A stretch of DNA of 64,000 nt from Streptomyces flavochromogenes (GCF_000717595.1 NZ_JNZO01000021.1:1-64000), one strand, 5' to 3'. Positions 51,965 through 61,720 are shown, counted from the stretch's first letter. A program made the numbers and translations. The notes: generated by a model not told the origin, from the letters alone.

Positions 51965-52566
51965 TCCGTCTGCTGCTGGCGGAGGACCAGGGGATGATGC
52001 GCGGGGCGCTGGCCCTGCTGCTCGGGATGGAGCACGACATGGAGGTCGTCGCGCAGGTCGGGCGGGGCGACGAGATCGTGGACGCGGCGCTGCTCGCGCG
52101 CCCCGACGTCGCACTGCTCGACATCGAACTGCCGGGCCGCTCGGGTCTGGACGCGGCGGCGGACCTGCGCACGGAGGCCCCGGACTGCCGGGTCCTGATC
52201 CTGACGACCTTCGGCCGCCCCGGGTATCTCCGCCGGGCGATGGAGGCGGGCGCCGCGGGCTTCCTGGTGAAGGACGGCCCCGTCGAGGAGCTGGCCGAGT
52301 CGATCCGTCAGGTCCTGCGGGGCGAGACGGTGATCGACCCGGCCCTCGCGGCCGCGGCGCTCGGTGCGGGGCCCAACCCGCTGACGGCCCGCGAACGGGA
52401 CGCCCTGGCCGCCGCGGTGGACGGCGCGACGATCGCGGACATCGCGGCGACCCTCCACCTCTCGGAGTCGACGGTCCGCAACTACCTGTCGTCGGCGATC
52501 GGCAAGACCGGCACGCGCAACCGCATGGAGGCGGTCAGGGCCGCCCGCAGGCAGGGGTGGCTGTAG
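51961..52566 (+). CDS. NarL/DesR-type response regulator
   Basis: A 201-residue regulator overlapping the kinase by 4 bases. Receiver with Asp in VALLDIELPGRSG and Lys in GFLVKDGPV; C-terminal HTH is TIADIAATLHLSESTVRNYL. It resembles DesR (membrane-lipid thermosensor pairs) and should control the ABC genes upstream. Confidence 0.9.
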   Translation: MIRLLLAEDQGMMRGALALLLGMEHDMEVVAQVGRGDEIVDAALLARPDVALLDIELPGRSGLDAAADLRTEAPDCRVLILTTFGRPGYLRRAMEAGAAGFLVKDGPVEELAESIRQVLRGETVIDPALAAAALGAGPNPLTARERDALAAAVDGATIADIAATLHLSESTVRNYLSSAIGKTGTRNRMEAVRAARRQGWL

Positions 52567-52576
52567 GCCCTGACGC

Positions 52577-53863
52577 CTACAGGCCCGCGAGAGCGGCCGC
52601 GCGCTGGGCCTCGAAGTTCCCCACGTACGCGTCGAAGACCGTCGCGTCCTCGTACTTGAGCAGCGCCTCGTCGTTGTACTTGAGCGCCGTCGTCGTGTAG
52701 GTGTGGCTGCCGGTGAAGACGATCTTCTTGTCCACGCCGCCGTAGTACGTGCCCTCGACCAGCAGGTACTTGGTGTGGGAGTCGGAGCCGCCGCGCTTGT
52801 CGTTGTCGAGCTGGTGCAGGGTGATGCGGCCCTTGCCCGTCACCGGCCTGGTCAGCCAGTTGGCCACCTGTCCCATGGGCGTGTCGTCGGCCGTCCAGTT
52901 GTCGAGCGACCGGTAGACGACCTCGATGTCGCAGCCCGCGTTGGCGAGTTCCCACAGCTTCCTGGCCACCTCGGTGCGGGTGATGTGGCCCTGGGCGATG
53001 CGGATCTTCGTACGTCCGTCCGCGGTGCCGACGCCCGGGGAGTTGCCCGCGCAGGAGTCCGGGGTGCCGACCGGCGCCACCGTCCCGAGGATGTTGACGA
53101 CCGTGTCGGTGCTGGACCGCGGGAAGAAGTAGACCTTCGCCTTGCCCGCCTGGGTGTCGTGCGCGTAGTCCGCGACCTGGGGTGTCTGCCCGATGGCGGC
53201 CGCCGCCTGGTCGCCGAAGTACCGGGTGTACGCGTCGAACAGTTCCGCGTTGTCGGCGACGGTCAGCGCGTCGTTCCACCAGTCGTCGGTGTCGTTGCTC
53301 GTGAGGTTCCCTGAGCCCTGCACCACGACGTTGTCGACCGGGACGGTGCCCTTGCCCTTGGTGCGGGAGAACAGGAAGAACTTGTTGTGGTTGACGTTGT
53401 CGTACGTGCCGTTCGGGTCCGCCGCCGTGGTGCCCGGGTCCAGGGCCAGGCAGGCTTCCTCCGCCTTGCAGCCGCGGACCCAGGAGTCGGGGCTGCCCGC
53501 CGGATCGGCCAGCCGGCTCTTCAGGGTGTCGAGCCCCGTGGATTTGCTGTCGTTGTCGACGACGACCTGGACGGTGACGCCCCTCTTGTGGGCGTCGCCC
53601 AGCTTGTTGGCCAGGTAGACGGACTGGTACAGGTACAGGGAGATCCGGATGGTCGACCCGGCCTCCGCACCGTCGACGAGGCCCGCCAGGTGGGAGAGGA
53701 TCCGCCCCCTGGCGGAGGCGTCCGTGCTGTTGGGGTCGTTGAAGACAGCGCCGGTGGTCACGGCCAGGACCGGTTCCGCCGAGGCCGACGGCGCGACGAG
53801 GAGGGACGCACCGACGGCCAGCGCGGTCACGGAGGTTCTGAGCTTGTTCTTGATCGATATCAC
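52577..53863 (-). CDS. Secreted phospholipase D-like protein
   Basis: A 428-residue exported protein; the signal peptide ends at about residue 29 (APSASA). Two HxK half-sites are present: HNKFFLFSR with GSGNLTSND, and SHTKYLLVEG with FTGSHTYTTT. The Asp of the strict HKD motif is displaced in both, so catalysis is uncertain. CRGC-type Cys pairs (GCKAEEAC) may form a disulfide. GTG start. Only 10 bases separate it from the upstream MFS gene. Confidence 0.85.
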   Translation of the reverse strand: MISIKNKLRTSVTALAVGASLLVAPSASAEPVLAVTTGAVFNDPNSTDASARGRILSHLAGLVDGAEAGSTIRISLYLYQSVYLANKLGDAHKRGVTVQVVVDNDSKSTGLDTLKSRLADPAGSPDSWVRGCKAEEACLALDPGTTAADPNGTYDNVNHNKFFLFSRTKGKGTVPVDNVVVQGSGNLTSNDTDDWWNDALTVADNAELFDAYTRYFGDQAAAAIGQTPQVADYAHDTQAGKAKVYFFPRSSTDTVVNILGTVAPVGTPDSCAGNSPGVGTADGRTKIRIAQGHITRTEVARKLWELANAGCDIEVVYRSLDNWTADDTPMGQVANWLTRPVTGKGRITLHQLDNDKRGGSDSHTKYLLVEGTYYGGVDKKIVFTGSHTYTTTALKYNDEALLKYEDATVFDAYVGNFEAQRAAALAGL

Positions 53864-53873
53864 CCGGGCATTG

Positions 53874-55334
53874 TCACCCGCGGCGCGCCATGGTCCTGGC
53901 CGGCTTCGGGAGCCACAGGAGCATCAGCGCCGCCGCCCCGATCAGCACGCCCGTCGCCACCCGGAAGGCCATCGCGTACCCCGGGACCAGGGACGACGGG
54001 TCGGGTGCTCCCGAGGTGACGGCGGGGGTGGCCGCCGCGGCGATCGTCGAGAGGACCGCGAGGCCCAGCGCGCCGCCCATCGTGCGGGAGGTGTTGACCA
54101 GGCCCGAGACGAGGCCCGCGTCGGACGGGGCGGCGCTGGAGGTGGCGAGGGCGGCCAGCGGGGTGGTGGCCAGACCGAGGCCGGCCATCATCAGGATGCC
54201 GGGGCCCAGGATCGTCCCGAGGAAGGTGCCGTCGGCCGTGAGCGTCGACTGCCAGGCGAAACCCGCCGCCCCGACGAGGGCGCCGATGACGGCGAGGTTC
54301 CGGGCGCCGACGGCCGGCATCAGATGGGGGGCCAGTTTGGAGCCGATGACGACGCTGAGGGAGCTGGGGACCAGGGCGAGACCTGCCTGGAGCGGGGTGT
54401 ACGCGAGGACGCTCTGCGCGTAGGTGGTCATGAAGAACCACATGCCGAAGGAGCTCGAACCGCACAGCAGGATCGCCACGTTGGCCGCCGACACCGCGCG
54501 CGTACGGAAGATGCTCAGCCGCATCAGCGGCTCCGCCGTGCGCGCCTCCACCACCACGAAGACGCCGAGGAGCGCCAGACCGCCGAGGAGCGTGAGCAGG
54601 GTCGCCGGGGCCGTCCAGCCCGCCTCCTCGGTCTGGACGATGCCGTACGCGAGGGTGGCGAGCCCCGCGGTGACGAGGACCGCGCCCGGCAGGTCGAGGC
54701 GGCGGCCCGCGCCGGTGCGGGACTCGCGGAGCCAGAGCAGCGCTGCCACGAGGACGAGGACGCCGACGGGGACGTTGATGAGCAGGACCCAGCGCCACGA
54801 CAGCAGGTCGACGAGGACGCCGCCGACGAAGCCGCCCGCCGCGCCGCCGGCCGCGCCGACCGCCGTCCAGGTGCCGATGGCCCTGGTGCGGGCGGCTCCG
54901 GCGGGGACGGCGGCGGTGATCAGGGTCAGGGTGGCGGGCGAGAGGACGGCGGCGCCGAGGCCCTGCACGGCGCGGGCGGCGACGAGCTGCCAGCCTTCCT
55001 GGGCGAGGCCGCCCGCCACCGAGGCCGCGGTGAAGAGGCCGAGCCCGAGCAGGAACATCGCCTTCCGTCCGTAGAGGTCGGAGGCGCGTCCGCCGAGCAG
55101 CATGAAGCCGGCGAAGGCGATGGCGTAGGCGTTGAGGACCCATTGCAGACCGAGCGCCGAGAGTCCGAGGTCGGTCCGCATCGACGGCAGCGCCACGTTC
55201 ACGACGGAGACGTCGAGGACGACGAGGAACTGGCCCGCGCAGGCGGTCAGGACGACCGCCCAGGCGCGGGGCGCGGGCAGGGAGGCAGGGGTGGTGGGGG
55301 GCGTCCGTAGGGAGTCGGATTCGGTCTGCGGCAT
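53874..55334 (-). CDS. DHA2-family (EmrB/QacA) MFS drug exporter
   Basis: A 486-residue, 14-helix transporter. Family parts: FLVVLDVSVVNVALPSM, GGRASDLYGRKAMFL (motif A), and VGGVLVDLLSWRWVLLINVPVG (motif C-like). Same strand as the thiolase, 49 bases downstream, so read-through is possible; a link to acyl-CoA or steroid metabolism is unproven. Confidence 0.9.
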   Translation of the reverse strand: MPQTESDSLRTPPTTPASLPAPRAWAVVLTACAGQFLVVLDVSVVNVALPSMRTDLGLSALGLQWVLNAYAIAFAGFMLLGGRASDLYGRKAMFLLGLGLFTAASVAGGLAQEGWQLVAARAVQGLGAAVLSPATLTLITAAVPAGAARTRAIGTWTAVGAAGGAAGGFVGGVLVDLLSWRWVLLINVPVGVLVLVAALLWLRESRTGAGRRLDLPGAVLVTAGLATLAYGIVQTEEAGWTAPATLLTLLGGLALLGVFVVVEARTAEPLMRLSIFRTRAVSAANVAILLCGSSSFGMWFFMTTYAQSVLAYTPLQAGLALVPSSLSVVIGSKLAPHLMPAVGARNLAVIGALVGAAGFAWQSTLTADGTFLGTILGPGILMMAGLGLATTPLAALATSSAAPSDAGLVSGLVNTSRTMGGALGLAVLSTIAAAATPAVTSGAPDPSSLVPGYAMAFRVATGVLIGAAALMLLWLPKPARTMARRG

Positions 55335-55383
55335 GAATGTGATGGTCGCAGACCGTATCCGCCCCGTACATGGGGATAAGGTC

Positions 55384-56577
55384 CTACGCCTTCCGCAGCA
55401 GCGTCACCGCCGCCGCACCGCCCAGGCCGATGTTGTGCGCGAGGCCGACCCGCGCCCCCGCCACCTGCCGGGCCCCCGCCTCGCCGCGCAGCTGCCAGAC
55501 GAGTTCGGCGGCCTGTGCCAGGCCCGTCGCGCCCAGCGGGTGGCCCTTGGAGATGAGGCCGCCCGAGGGGTTCACGACCCAGCGGCCGCCGTACGTCGTC
55601 GCGCCGGACTCGACGAGCTTGCCGGAGGCGCCCTCCTCGCACATGCCGAGCGCCTCGTACGTGAGGAGTTCGTTGATGGAGAAGCAGTCGTGGAGTTCGA
55701 TCACGTCGACGTCCTCGATGCCGAGCCCGGAGCGCTCGAAGGCCTGCCGGGCGGCGGCCCGGGACATCGGGCGGCCGACGGCGTCGATGCAGGAGCCCGA
55801 GGCGAAGGACTCCTCGGTGTCGGTGGTCATCGCCTGCCCGGCGATCTCCACCGCCCGGTCCCGCAGCCCGTGTGCGTCGACGAAGCGCTCGGAGACGACG
55901 AGGGCGGCCGCCGCGCCGTCCGAGGTGGGCGAGCACTGGAGCTTGGTGAGCGGCCGGTGGACGGTCTTCGCGGCGAGGATCTCGTCGACCGTGTAGACGT
56001 CCTGGAACTGGGCGTTGGGGTTGTTCGCCGAGTGCTGGTGGTTCTTGGCGCCGACGGCCGCGAGCTGCACCTCGGTCGTCCCGTACCGCTCCATGTGCTC
56101 GCGGGCGGCGTTGCCGAAGATCTGCGCGGTGGGCGGGCTCGCCTCGAAGCCGTGGCCGGCGGCCATGATCCCGTAGTGCCGGGCGACGGGCGACGTCTTG
56201 AAGTCCCCGGAGCCGGACCCGCCGCCGAGCGCGCCCCGGCTCATCTTCTCGAAGCCGAGCGCGAGGACGCAGTCGGCGATGCCGCCCTCGACGAACTGGC
56301 GGGCGGTCATGAGGGCGGTGGAGCCGGTCGCGCAGTTGTTGTTGAGGTTGTAGACGGGGATGCCGGAGAGCCCGAGTTCGTACACGGCGCGCTGTCCGGC
56401 GGTGGAGGCCTGGAAGCAGTAGCCGACGGCGGCCTGCTCCACGCGCGCGTAGGGGATGCCCGCGTCGGCGAGGGCGGCTGTTCCGGCCTCCTTGGCCATG
56501 TCCCAGTACTGCCAGTCCCGGGTCTCGGGCTTCTCGAACTTGGTCATTCCGACACCGACGACGTACGCCTTGCCCAT
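55384..56577 (-). CDS. Lipid-transfer protein / SCP-x-type thiolase
   Basis: A 397-residue thiolase-fold enzyme. [21 protein letters not shown] holds the active-site Cys; [17 protein letters not shown] and HNIGLGGA are the C-terminal thiolase blocks. [10 protein letters not shown] and EKMSRGAL resemble mycobacterial Ltp2/Ltp3-type proteins, which act as retro-aldolases or thiolases on steroid side chains. Last gene of the two-gene set, 13 bases after the acyl-CoA dehydrogenase. Confidence 0.88.
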   Translation of the reverse strand: MGKAYVVGVGMTKFEKPETRDWQYWDMAKEAGTAALADAGIPYARVEQAAVGYCFQASTAGQRAVYELGLSGIPVYNLNNNCATGSTALMTARQFVEGGIADCVLALGFEKMSRGALGGGSGSGDFKTSPVARHYGIMAAGHGFEASPPTAQIFGNAAREHMERYGTTEVQLAAVGAKNHQHSANNPNAQFQDVYTVDEILAAKTVHRPLTKLQCSPTSDGAAAALVVSERFVDAHGLRDRAVEIAGQAMTTDTEESFASGSCIDAVGRPMSRAAARQAFERSGLGIEDVDVIELHDCFSINELLTYEALGMCEEGASGKLVESGATTYGGRWVVNPSGGLISKGHPLGATGLAQAAELVWQLRGEAGARQVAGARVGLAHNIGLGGAAAVTLLRKA

Positions 56578-56590
56578 CTTCGGTTCCCCC

Positions 56591-58786
56591 TCAGTCTCTC
56601 GGCAGGCCGAGCAGCCGCTCGGCGACGACATTGAGCTGTACCTGTGTGGTGCCGCCCGCGATGGTGAGGCAGCGGGACATGAGCAGGCCGTGGACGGCCC
56701 GTTCGCCGGGGCCCTCGCGCACGGCGCCTTCGGGGCCGAGGAGTTCGAGGGTGAGTTCGGCGAGTCTCTGCTGGTGGAGGGTCTGGACGAGCTTGCGGAC
56801 GCTGGCGCCCGCGCCGGGTTCGAGCCCGGACACCTGGAGCAGGGTGGTGCGCAGGCCGATGCACGCGAGCGCGTGCGCTTCGGCGAGCAGGGCGCCGATC
56901 CGTACCCGAACAGAGCTGTCGACCCGGTCCGCCCGGGCGATGACGGCTTCGAGGCCGGTGTCGAAGGCGACCTGGTCGGCCATGTGGACGCGTTCGTTGC
57001 CGAGGGTGTTGCGGGCGACCCGCCAGCCGTCGTCGACCTCGCCGACGACGGCGTCGGCGGGGAGGATCGCGTCGTCGAACCAGACCTCGTTGAAGAGGGA
57101 TTCCCCGGTGATCTCCTTGAGCGGCCGTACGTCGATCCCGGGGGTGTTCCGCATGTCGACGAGGAAGTAGGTGAGGCCCTTGTGCTTGGGGGCGGCCGGG
57201 TCGGTACGGGCCAGCAGGATGCCGTGATGGGCCCACTGGGCGGCGCTCGTCCACACCTTCTGGCCGTTGATCCGCCAGCGGCCGTCCTCGGTCCGCTCGG
57301 CGCGGGTACGGAGGGAGGCGAGGTCGGAGCCGGCGCCGGGCTCGGAGAAGAGCTGGCACCAGAGGCGCTCGCCGCGCAGGGTCGGGCCGAGGTGCTCGTC
57401 CTGCTGGGCGGGGGTGCCGTGGGCGAGGAGGGACGGCACGACCCAGGTGGCGATGCCGAGCCCGGCGACGGTGATCCCGGCCTCGTCCAGTTCCCGCTGG
57501 ACGGCGAGCTGCTGGAGGGGACCGGCGCCGAGGCCGTACGGCTCCGGGAGGTGCGGGGCTGCGTAGCCGGTGGGGGCGAGGGCGCGGCGGGCGGCGGCGG
57601 GGTCGAGTCCGGCGGCGGGGGCGACGGCCTCGCGGGCGGCCTCGCGGTACGGGTCGGCCTCGGGAGGCAGGTCGAGGCGGATGCCGCGCCTGACGCCGGT
57701 GGCGGCGTGCCGGAGGGCGGTGAGCCGGTGCCGGTCGCCGGTGCCGAGGAGCTGGCGGGCGACGAGGGCGCGGCGGAGCAGCAGGTGGGCGTCGTGCTCC
57801 CAGGTGAACCCGGTGCCGCCGAGGATCTGGATGCAGTCCTTGGCGCAGGTGAAGGCGGTGTCGAGGGCGGTGGCGGCGGCGAGCGCGGCGGTGAGGGACC
57901 GGGCGTCGTCGTCCGCCGCCCTGGCGGCGTCCCAGGTGAGGGCGCGGGCCTGTTCGAGCCGTACGAGCATGTCGGCGCAGAGGTGCTTGACGCCCTGGAA
58001 CTGTCCGATGGGGCGGCCGAACTGTTCGCGGCTTCGGGCGTGTTCGGCGGCGGTCTCGACGGCGCGGGCGGCGGTGCCGCAGGCGTCGGCGGCGAAGAGG
58101 ACGGCGGCGAGGTCGTGGACGAGGGCGGTGTCGAGGGGGAGCTCGCGGGCGGCGGGGACGTGGCGGGTGCGGGCCGTGATCTCGGCGGTGGGGCGGGTGG
58201 GGTCGGCGCTCTCGTGGGGCCGGACGGCGAGGCCGTCGGTGTCGACGGCGAGCCAGACGGAGCCGTCGGCGGTGGCGGCGCGCAGGATGACGAGATCGGC
58301 CTGGGCGCCGCCGAGGACGGGGGGCGCGGCGCCGTCGAGGAGGTGGCCGCCGACGGTGCGGACGGCGGTGAGGGTGCCTGGGCCGCTGCTGTCCGGGCCG
58401 CCGCCGGTCCCGGTCCCGCCGAGGGCCACGGCCCCGATCCGCTCCCCGCGCGCGAGGGCGCCGGCGAGCTCGTCCTGCCCGGCCCTGCGGAGCAGCTCGG
58501 CGGCGAGGACGGAGGGCAGATAGGGCCCCGGCAGCAGCGCCCTGGCGGCCTCCTCCACGATCACGGCGAGGTCCCCGAGGTCGCCGCCCCCTCCCCCGTA
58601 CTCCTCGGGAAGATGGACCCCCAGGAGTCCCTGCCCGGCGGCGGCGTCCCAGTAGGCCGGCCGTCCGGTCGCCGTGTCGGGGACGTCCAGGTGCTTGCGG
58701 ACCTCCTCGGACGGTACGGCGCGGTGGAGCCAGCCCCGGACGGATCGGGCGAGCTCCCGCTGTTCGTGCGTGATGGCGATGCCCAT
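56591..58786 (-). CDS. Double-length (two-domain) acyl-CoA dehydrogenase, FadE34-like
   Basis: A 731-residue protein made of two acyl-CoA dehydrogenase units. Unit 1 (1-350) ends with [18 protein letters not shown] and [18 protein letters not shown]. Unit 2 (about 360-731) has [30 protein letters not shown] and [33 protein letters not shown] ending. In mycobacteria most steroid dehydrogenases are two-gene heterotetramers, but FadE34 (about 711 residues) is a natural fusion like this one. ATG 58786 begins the conserved part; the frame runs open upstream as shadow. A KstR-like site is 12 bases before it. Confidence 0.9.
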   Translation of the reverse strand: MGIAITHEQRELARSVRGWLHRAVPSEEVRKHLDVPDTATGRPAYWDAAAGQGLLGVHLPEEYGGGGGDLGDLAVIVEEAARALLPGPYLPSVLAAELLRRAGQDELAGALARGERIGAVALGGTGTGGGPDSSGPGTLTAVRTVGGHLLDGAAPPVLGGAQADLVILRAATADGSVWLAVDTDGLAVRPHESADPTRPTAEITARTRHVPAARELPLDTALVHDLAAVLFAADACGTAARAVETAAEHARSREQFGRPIGQFQGVKHLCADMLVRLEQARALTWDAARAADDDARSLTAALAAATALDTAFTCAKDCIQILGGTGFTWEHDAHLLLRRALVARQLLGTGDRHRLTALRHAATGVRRGIRLDLPPEADPYREAAREAVAPAAGLDPAAARRALAPTGYAAPHLPEPYGLGAGPLQQLAVQRELDEAGITVAGLGIATWVVPSLLAHGTPAQQDEHLGPTLRGERLWCQLFSEPGAGSDLASLRTRAERTEDGRWRINGQKVWTSAAQWAHHGILLARTDPAAPKHKGLTYFLVDMRNTPGIDVRPLKEITGESLFNEVWFDDAILPADAVVGEVDDGWRVARNTLGNERVHMADQVAFDTGLEAVIARADRVDSSVRVRIGALLAEAHALACIGLRTTLLQVSGLEPGAGASVRKLVQTLHQQRLAELTLELLGPEGAVREGPGERAVHGLLMSRCLTIAGGTTQVQLNVVAERLLGLPRD

Positions 58787-58797
58787 GCGCGGCAGAC

Positions 58798-58811
58798 TAG
58801 AACACGTTCCA
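58798..58811. promoter_or_regulatory. KstR-like site upstream of the acyl-CoA dehydrogenase
   Basis: TAGAACACGTTCCA matches the KstR consensus TnnAACnnGTTnnA exactly and shares 12 of 14 bases with the site at 48959. It ends 25 bases before the start codon. Confidence 0.65.
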
Positions 58812-58812
58812 T

Positions 58813-58829
58813 TCTGACGGAAGGTCAGA
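58813..58829. promoter_or_regulatory. Second dyad, TCTGAC-GGAAG-GTCAGA
   Basis: A 17-bp inverted repeat with 6-base perfect arms, matching 13 of 17 positions of the dyad at 49036. It directly adjoins the KstR-like site. Confidence 0.55.
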
Positions 58830-58911
58830 TACGAGTGGGAATCCCGCACAGGACGAAGCCCCGGCCCGTCGGACGGCCCCTGTGGCGGCATCGACGCGGA
58901 GGCGAGACCGT

Positions 58912-59034
58912 ATGCAGGGGAACATGGGCGCGAGCTGGACGGCACCGCCCGTCGCCGTGGTCGGCGTGGCGGGAACACGGGGAGCCGCCCTCCTGGCACA
59001 GAGCCGCACGGGCGTCGAGGAGGCGGCGGAGTGA
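58912..59034 (+). CDS. Possible small membrane-type ORF coupled to the lipoprotein gene
   Basis: A 40-residue frame from ATG 58912, with GGAGGCGAG nine bases before it. It has a hydrophobic middle (WTAPPVAVVGVAGTRGAALLAQ) like the N-terminal helix of some Streptomyces membrane proteins. The stop TGA overlaps the GTG of the following lipoprotein gene. It may be a truncated relative of a longer protein. Uncertain. Confidence 0.35.
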   Translation: MQGNMGASWTAPPVAVVGVAGTRGAALLAQSRTGVEEAAE

Positions 59035-59593
59035 CGGGGGCCCGGGCGGGCTCGGTGGTCCGGGGATGCCTTGCGTCGGCGCTGAGCGGAGCGATCCTGC
59101 TGACGGTGACGGGCTGCTCCCCTGAGCTGCGGACCCTGGCCGCGGTGTCCATCGCCGAACAGGGCACCGCGCACGCGCTGCTGAGATCGTGCGACGACGG
59201 CCGGGTGCGGGGCCCCGGGCTGCGGGGCACGGCCGCCCGCGCGACGGAAGGGGACGGGCGAGAGCCCGCGGAGCAGGACACGGCACCGGAGGACTCCGGG
59301 GCGGAGGAACCCTGGATCGGCTGGGACGCCCGGGGGGGGTGCGGCAGGCCGCGGACTTCCCCCTGTTCGCCCCACCTGCGGAGTGGGCGGCCGAGGTCCG
59401 CGGCCCGCAGACCCTGCAGCCGGGCCACACGTACGAGCTGGACTTCGCGGATCCCGACGACTCCTCCGTCTACCGGGCCTCTGTCACGTTCGACGCCGGG
59501 CAACTCGCTGCCCTGCCCGCCGGACACGTGCTGACCGATCGCGGCACGATGACGAGAGAAGCGTTCGAGGACGTCGCCCGCGAGGCGTGCTGA
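59031..59593 (+). pseudogene. Putative lipoprotein gene split by a frameshift at an 8-G tract
   Basis: The first frame starts GTG 59031 (overlapping the TGA of the 40-residue ORF) with a signal ending in the lipobox TVTGC, then LRTLAAVSIAEQGTAHALL. At 59332-59339 there is a run of 8 G. Beyond it the sensible frame is +1: VRQAADFPLFAPPAEW to EAFEDVAREAC, stop 59591-59593. With nine G the two parts join into one protein of 187 residues. This is either a real mutation, a sequencing error in a homopolymer, or slippage. Function unknown. Confidence 0.65.
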
Positions 59594-59829
59594 GCCCCCA
59601 TACCCACGCGCCGGAGGCCGTGACGGCCACCGGCCGAAGGCGTCGAGGGAGGGAACCGCCCCGGTCCACACCCGGGCCGGACCACCCCGATCGTGCGTGC
59701 CGCACCTGTCGTCGGTCGTCCCGGCCGGGATCCGAGTACAGGACCCCGCCACCGGAAGGGCGTTGTCAGTGGTGCCTGCCACGCTGTCGGTACAGCGGAA
59801 CGACCGAGCACGGAGAGAGCGAGCACGCC

Positions 59830-60252
59830 ATGGGCACCTGGGACATCGGCCCCTTCGACAACGACACCGCCGCCGACTTCTCGTACCGGGTGGACGAGGC
59901 CCCGGCGGAGAAGAAGGCCGACGTGCTGCGTACGGCCTTCCGCGAGGTGATCGAGACCGGCGACGCGTACCTGGACGCGGACCTGGCGGACGAGGCGATC
60001 GCCTCGGCGGCCCTCCTCGCCGCCCAGTGCCCGGGCGGCGACCCGATCACCACCTCGTACGCCCCGAAGGACCCCCTGCCGACCCTCCCGGCCGACCTGC
60101 GCCCGCAGGCCGTGACGGCCCTGGACCGGACCCTCACCGAGCCCTCCGAACTCCTGGAACTCTGGGAGGAGTCGGACGGCGAGGAGTGGAAGGCGGTGGT
60201 ACGGAAGCTGCGTGCCGTCCTGGACGGCACGGACACGGGGTCGGGCTCCTGA
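59830..60252 (+). CDS. DUF4259-domain protein
   Basis: A 140-residue protein. MGTWDIGPFDNDTAADF is the family's near-invariant opening, followed by a helical remainder with VLRTAFREVIETGDAYLDADLADEAIASAALLAAQ. Such proteins are widespread in Streptomyces and uncharacterised. ATG 59830 follows GGAGAGAGCGAGCACGCC. Confidence 0.88.
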   Translation: MGTWDIGPFDNDTAADFSYRVDEAPAEKKADVLRTAFREVIETGDAYLDADLADEAIASAALLAAQCPGGDPITTSYAPKDPLPTLPADLRPQAVTALDRTLTEPSELLELWEESDGEEWKAVVRKLRAVLDGTDTGSGS

Positions 60253-60285
60253 GGCGCCGCCCTGGGCGGCAGGTCGGACCCGATG

Positions 60286-60744
60286 TCATCCACGCGCCTC
60301 CCGTTCCCCGGTCCGGTGACGATCCGCGAGACGCCGCAGGGCGAGGGCGATGCTCGTCACGGTCCCGGCCACGGCGGTGACCGCGAGGACGAGGAGGCCG
60401 GGGTTGACCCACCACGGGACGATCTCCTCGCCCGCGCACACCAGGCTCACGGGCAGCGCGCTGCTGGAGTCGGGCACCGCCATGTGCCCCGCGTTGAACC
60501 AGCACGCGTCCTCCGGCTGGAGGAACGGCATGTACGACAGGCCGTACAGGTGCAGGACACCCCCCGCGAGGTAGGCGAGCCCGGCGACCCACGCGGCCTT
60601 CCCGGCGGGCGAGCGGCGGTGCCGGGGCGGTCGGGGCCGGGGCAGTTCGTCACCCCGGCGGGCCCGTACGAGCCCGACGTAGGTGATCCCCGCCCAGGCC
60701 GGCAGGGCGATGGCGAGGATCATCGTCCCTATGAGGGTCGCCAT
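60286..60744 (-). CDS. Hypothetical membrane protein
   Basis: A 152-residue protein with three helices (residues 5-25, 47-68, 112-138). The outer part between the last two holds two Cys (DACWFNAG and SLVCAGEE) and a tryptophan patch (IVPWWVNPG), possibly a disulfide. Unknown family. It converges with the DUF4259 gene. Confidence 0.65.
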   Translation of the reverse strand: MATLIGTMILAIALPAWAGITYVGLVRARRGDELPRPRPPRHRRSPAGKAAWVAGLAYLAGGVLHLYGLSYMPFLQPEDACWFNAGHMAVPDSSSALPVSLVCAGEEIVPWWVNPGLLVLAVTAVAGTVTSIALALRRLADRHRTGEREARG

Positions 60745-61087
60745 GATCGGCGCCCGCCGGTACGCCCCTCGGCGGGGGCGGCGAGGAAGGCGGGGCCTCC
60801 GGGGTTCTCGCCGTCACCGCCGTCAGGGCCGCCGGAGGACGCCCTACAGCACCGCAGGACCTGGCTGGCGCCCAATACCGCTCCCTCATCACCACGTTCG
60901 ACCGGCGCCGCCGAGTCCTCCCGGGAGAGGGCGGCGGCCTGCGGCCGAGCGTAGCCGACCGGCTGCTCCCTGATCATGTGAGAATCGGCGGTCGACGAGC
61001 GGGCCGGCGGGAGGACGGTGTGGTTCGCGTGCGGCGCGTAGGGCACGATGGGCGCCGTCACCCGCGTACCCGCCAGTAGGAGTCACC
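60745..61087. other. 343-base intergenic stretch, no gene recognised
   Basis: Divergent starts flank it. The longest frame (minus strand, 60729-61061) has no family resemblance and overlaps the membrane protein gene, so it is probably chance. The right end has GTAGGAGTCACC just before the methyltransferase ATG. Confidence 0.5.
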
Positions 61088-61720
61088 ATGTCCGAGCCCG
61101 CGCCCGCGATCCTCGCCGCCTTCGAGGCCGCCAAGGGCTTCATGCCCGTCGGCGAGGGGCTCGCCCTGTACGCGGCGGCCACCGAGGCGGCGAAGCTCGG
61201 GCTGCCGCTCCTTGAGGTCGGCACGTACTGCGGACGCTCCACCATCCTGCTGGCCGACGTGGCGCGGCAGGCGGGGACGGTCGCGGTGACCGTGGACCAC
61301 CACCGGGGCAGCGAGGAGCAGCAGCCGGGGTGGGAGTACCACGACGAGACCGTCGTCGACCCGGAGGTCGGGCTCATGGACACCCTGCCGACGTTCCGGC
61401 GGACACTGCGCAAGGCGGGTCTCGAAGAGCACGTGATCGCCGTGGTCGGGCGGTCGCCGCAGGTCGCGAAGGTGTGGGGCGGACAGCTCGGGTTCGTGTT
61501 CGTCGACGGCGGGCACACCGACGAGCACGCCACCAACGACTACGAGGGCTGGGCCCCGAAGGTCGCTCCCGGGGGCCTGCTGGTCATCCACGACGTCTTC
61601 CCGAACCCGGAGGACGGCGGCCAGGCGCCGTACCGGATCTACCTTCGCGCGCTGGAGTCGGAAGACTTCGAGGAGGTCTCGGTCACGGACTCGCTGCGGG
61701 TGCTGCGCCGCCGGGGCTGA
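61088..61720 (+). CDS. Class I SAM-dependent methyltransferase (Methyltransf_24)
   Basis: A 210-residue enzyme. LPLLEVGTYCGRSTILLADVA is the SAM motif; VAVTVDHHRGSEEQQPGWE and FVFVDGGHTDEHATNDYEGWAPKVAPGGLLVIHDVF carry the acidic and His-rich motifs of the metal-dependent O-methyltransferase-like group. Substrate unknown. AGTAGGAGTCACC precedes the ATG. The end of the gene is duplicated beyond the stop. Confidence 0.88.
   Translation: MSEPAPAILAAFEAAKGFMPVGEGLALYAAATEAAKLGLPLLEVGTYCGRSTILLADVARQAGTVAVTVDHHRGSEEQQPGWEYHDETVVDPEVGLMDTLPTFRRTLRKAGLEEHVIAVVGRSPQVAKVWGGQLGFVFVDGGHTDEHATNDYEGWAPKVAPGGLLVIHDVFPNPEDGGQAPYRIYLRALESEDFEEVSVTDSLRVLRRRG

Noticed and set aside
58787..59782. N-terminal extension of the acyl-CoA dehydrogenase to 1063 residues
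   Set aside because: The extension is Pro/Arg/Ser-rich shadow of the rightward lipoprotein region and would run through the operator sites.
60729..61061. 110-residue leftward ORF in the gap before the methyltransferase
   Set aside because: No family resemblance, overlaps a better gene, and composition is like non-coding DNA.
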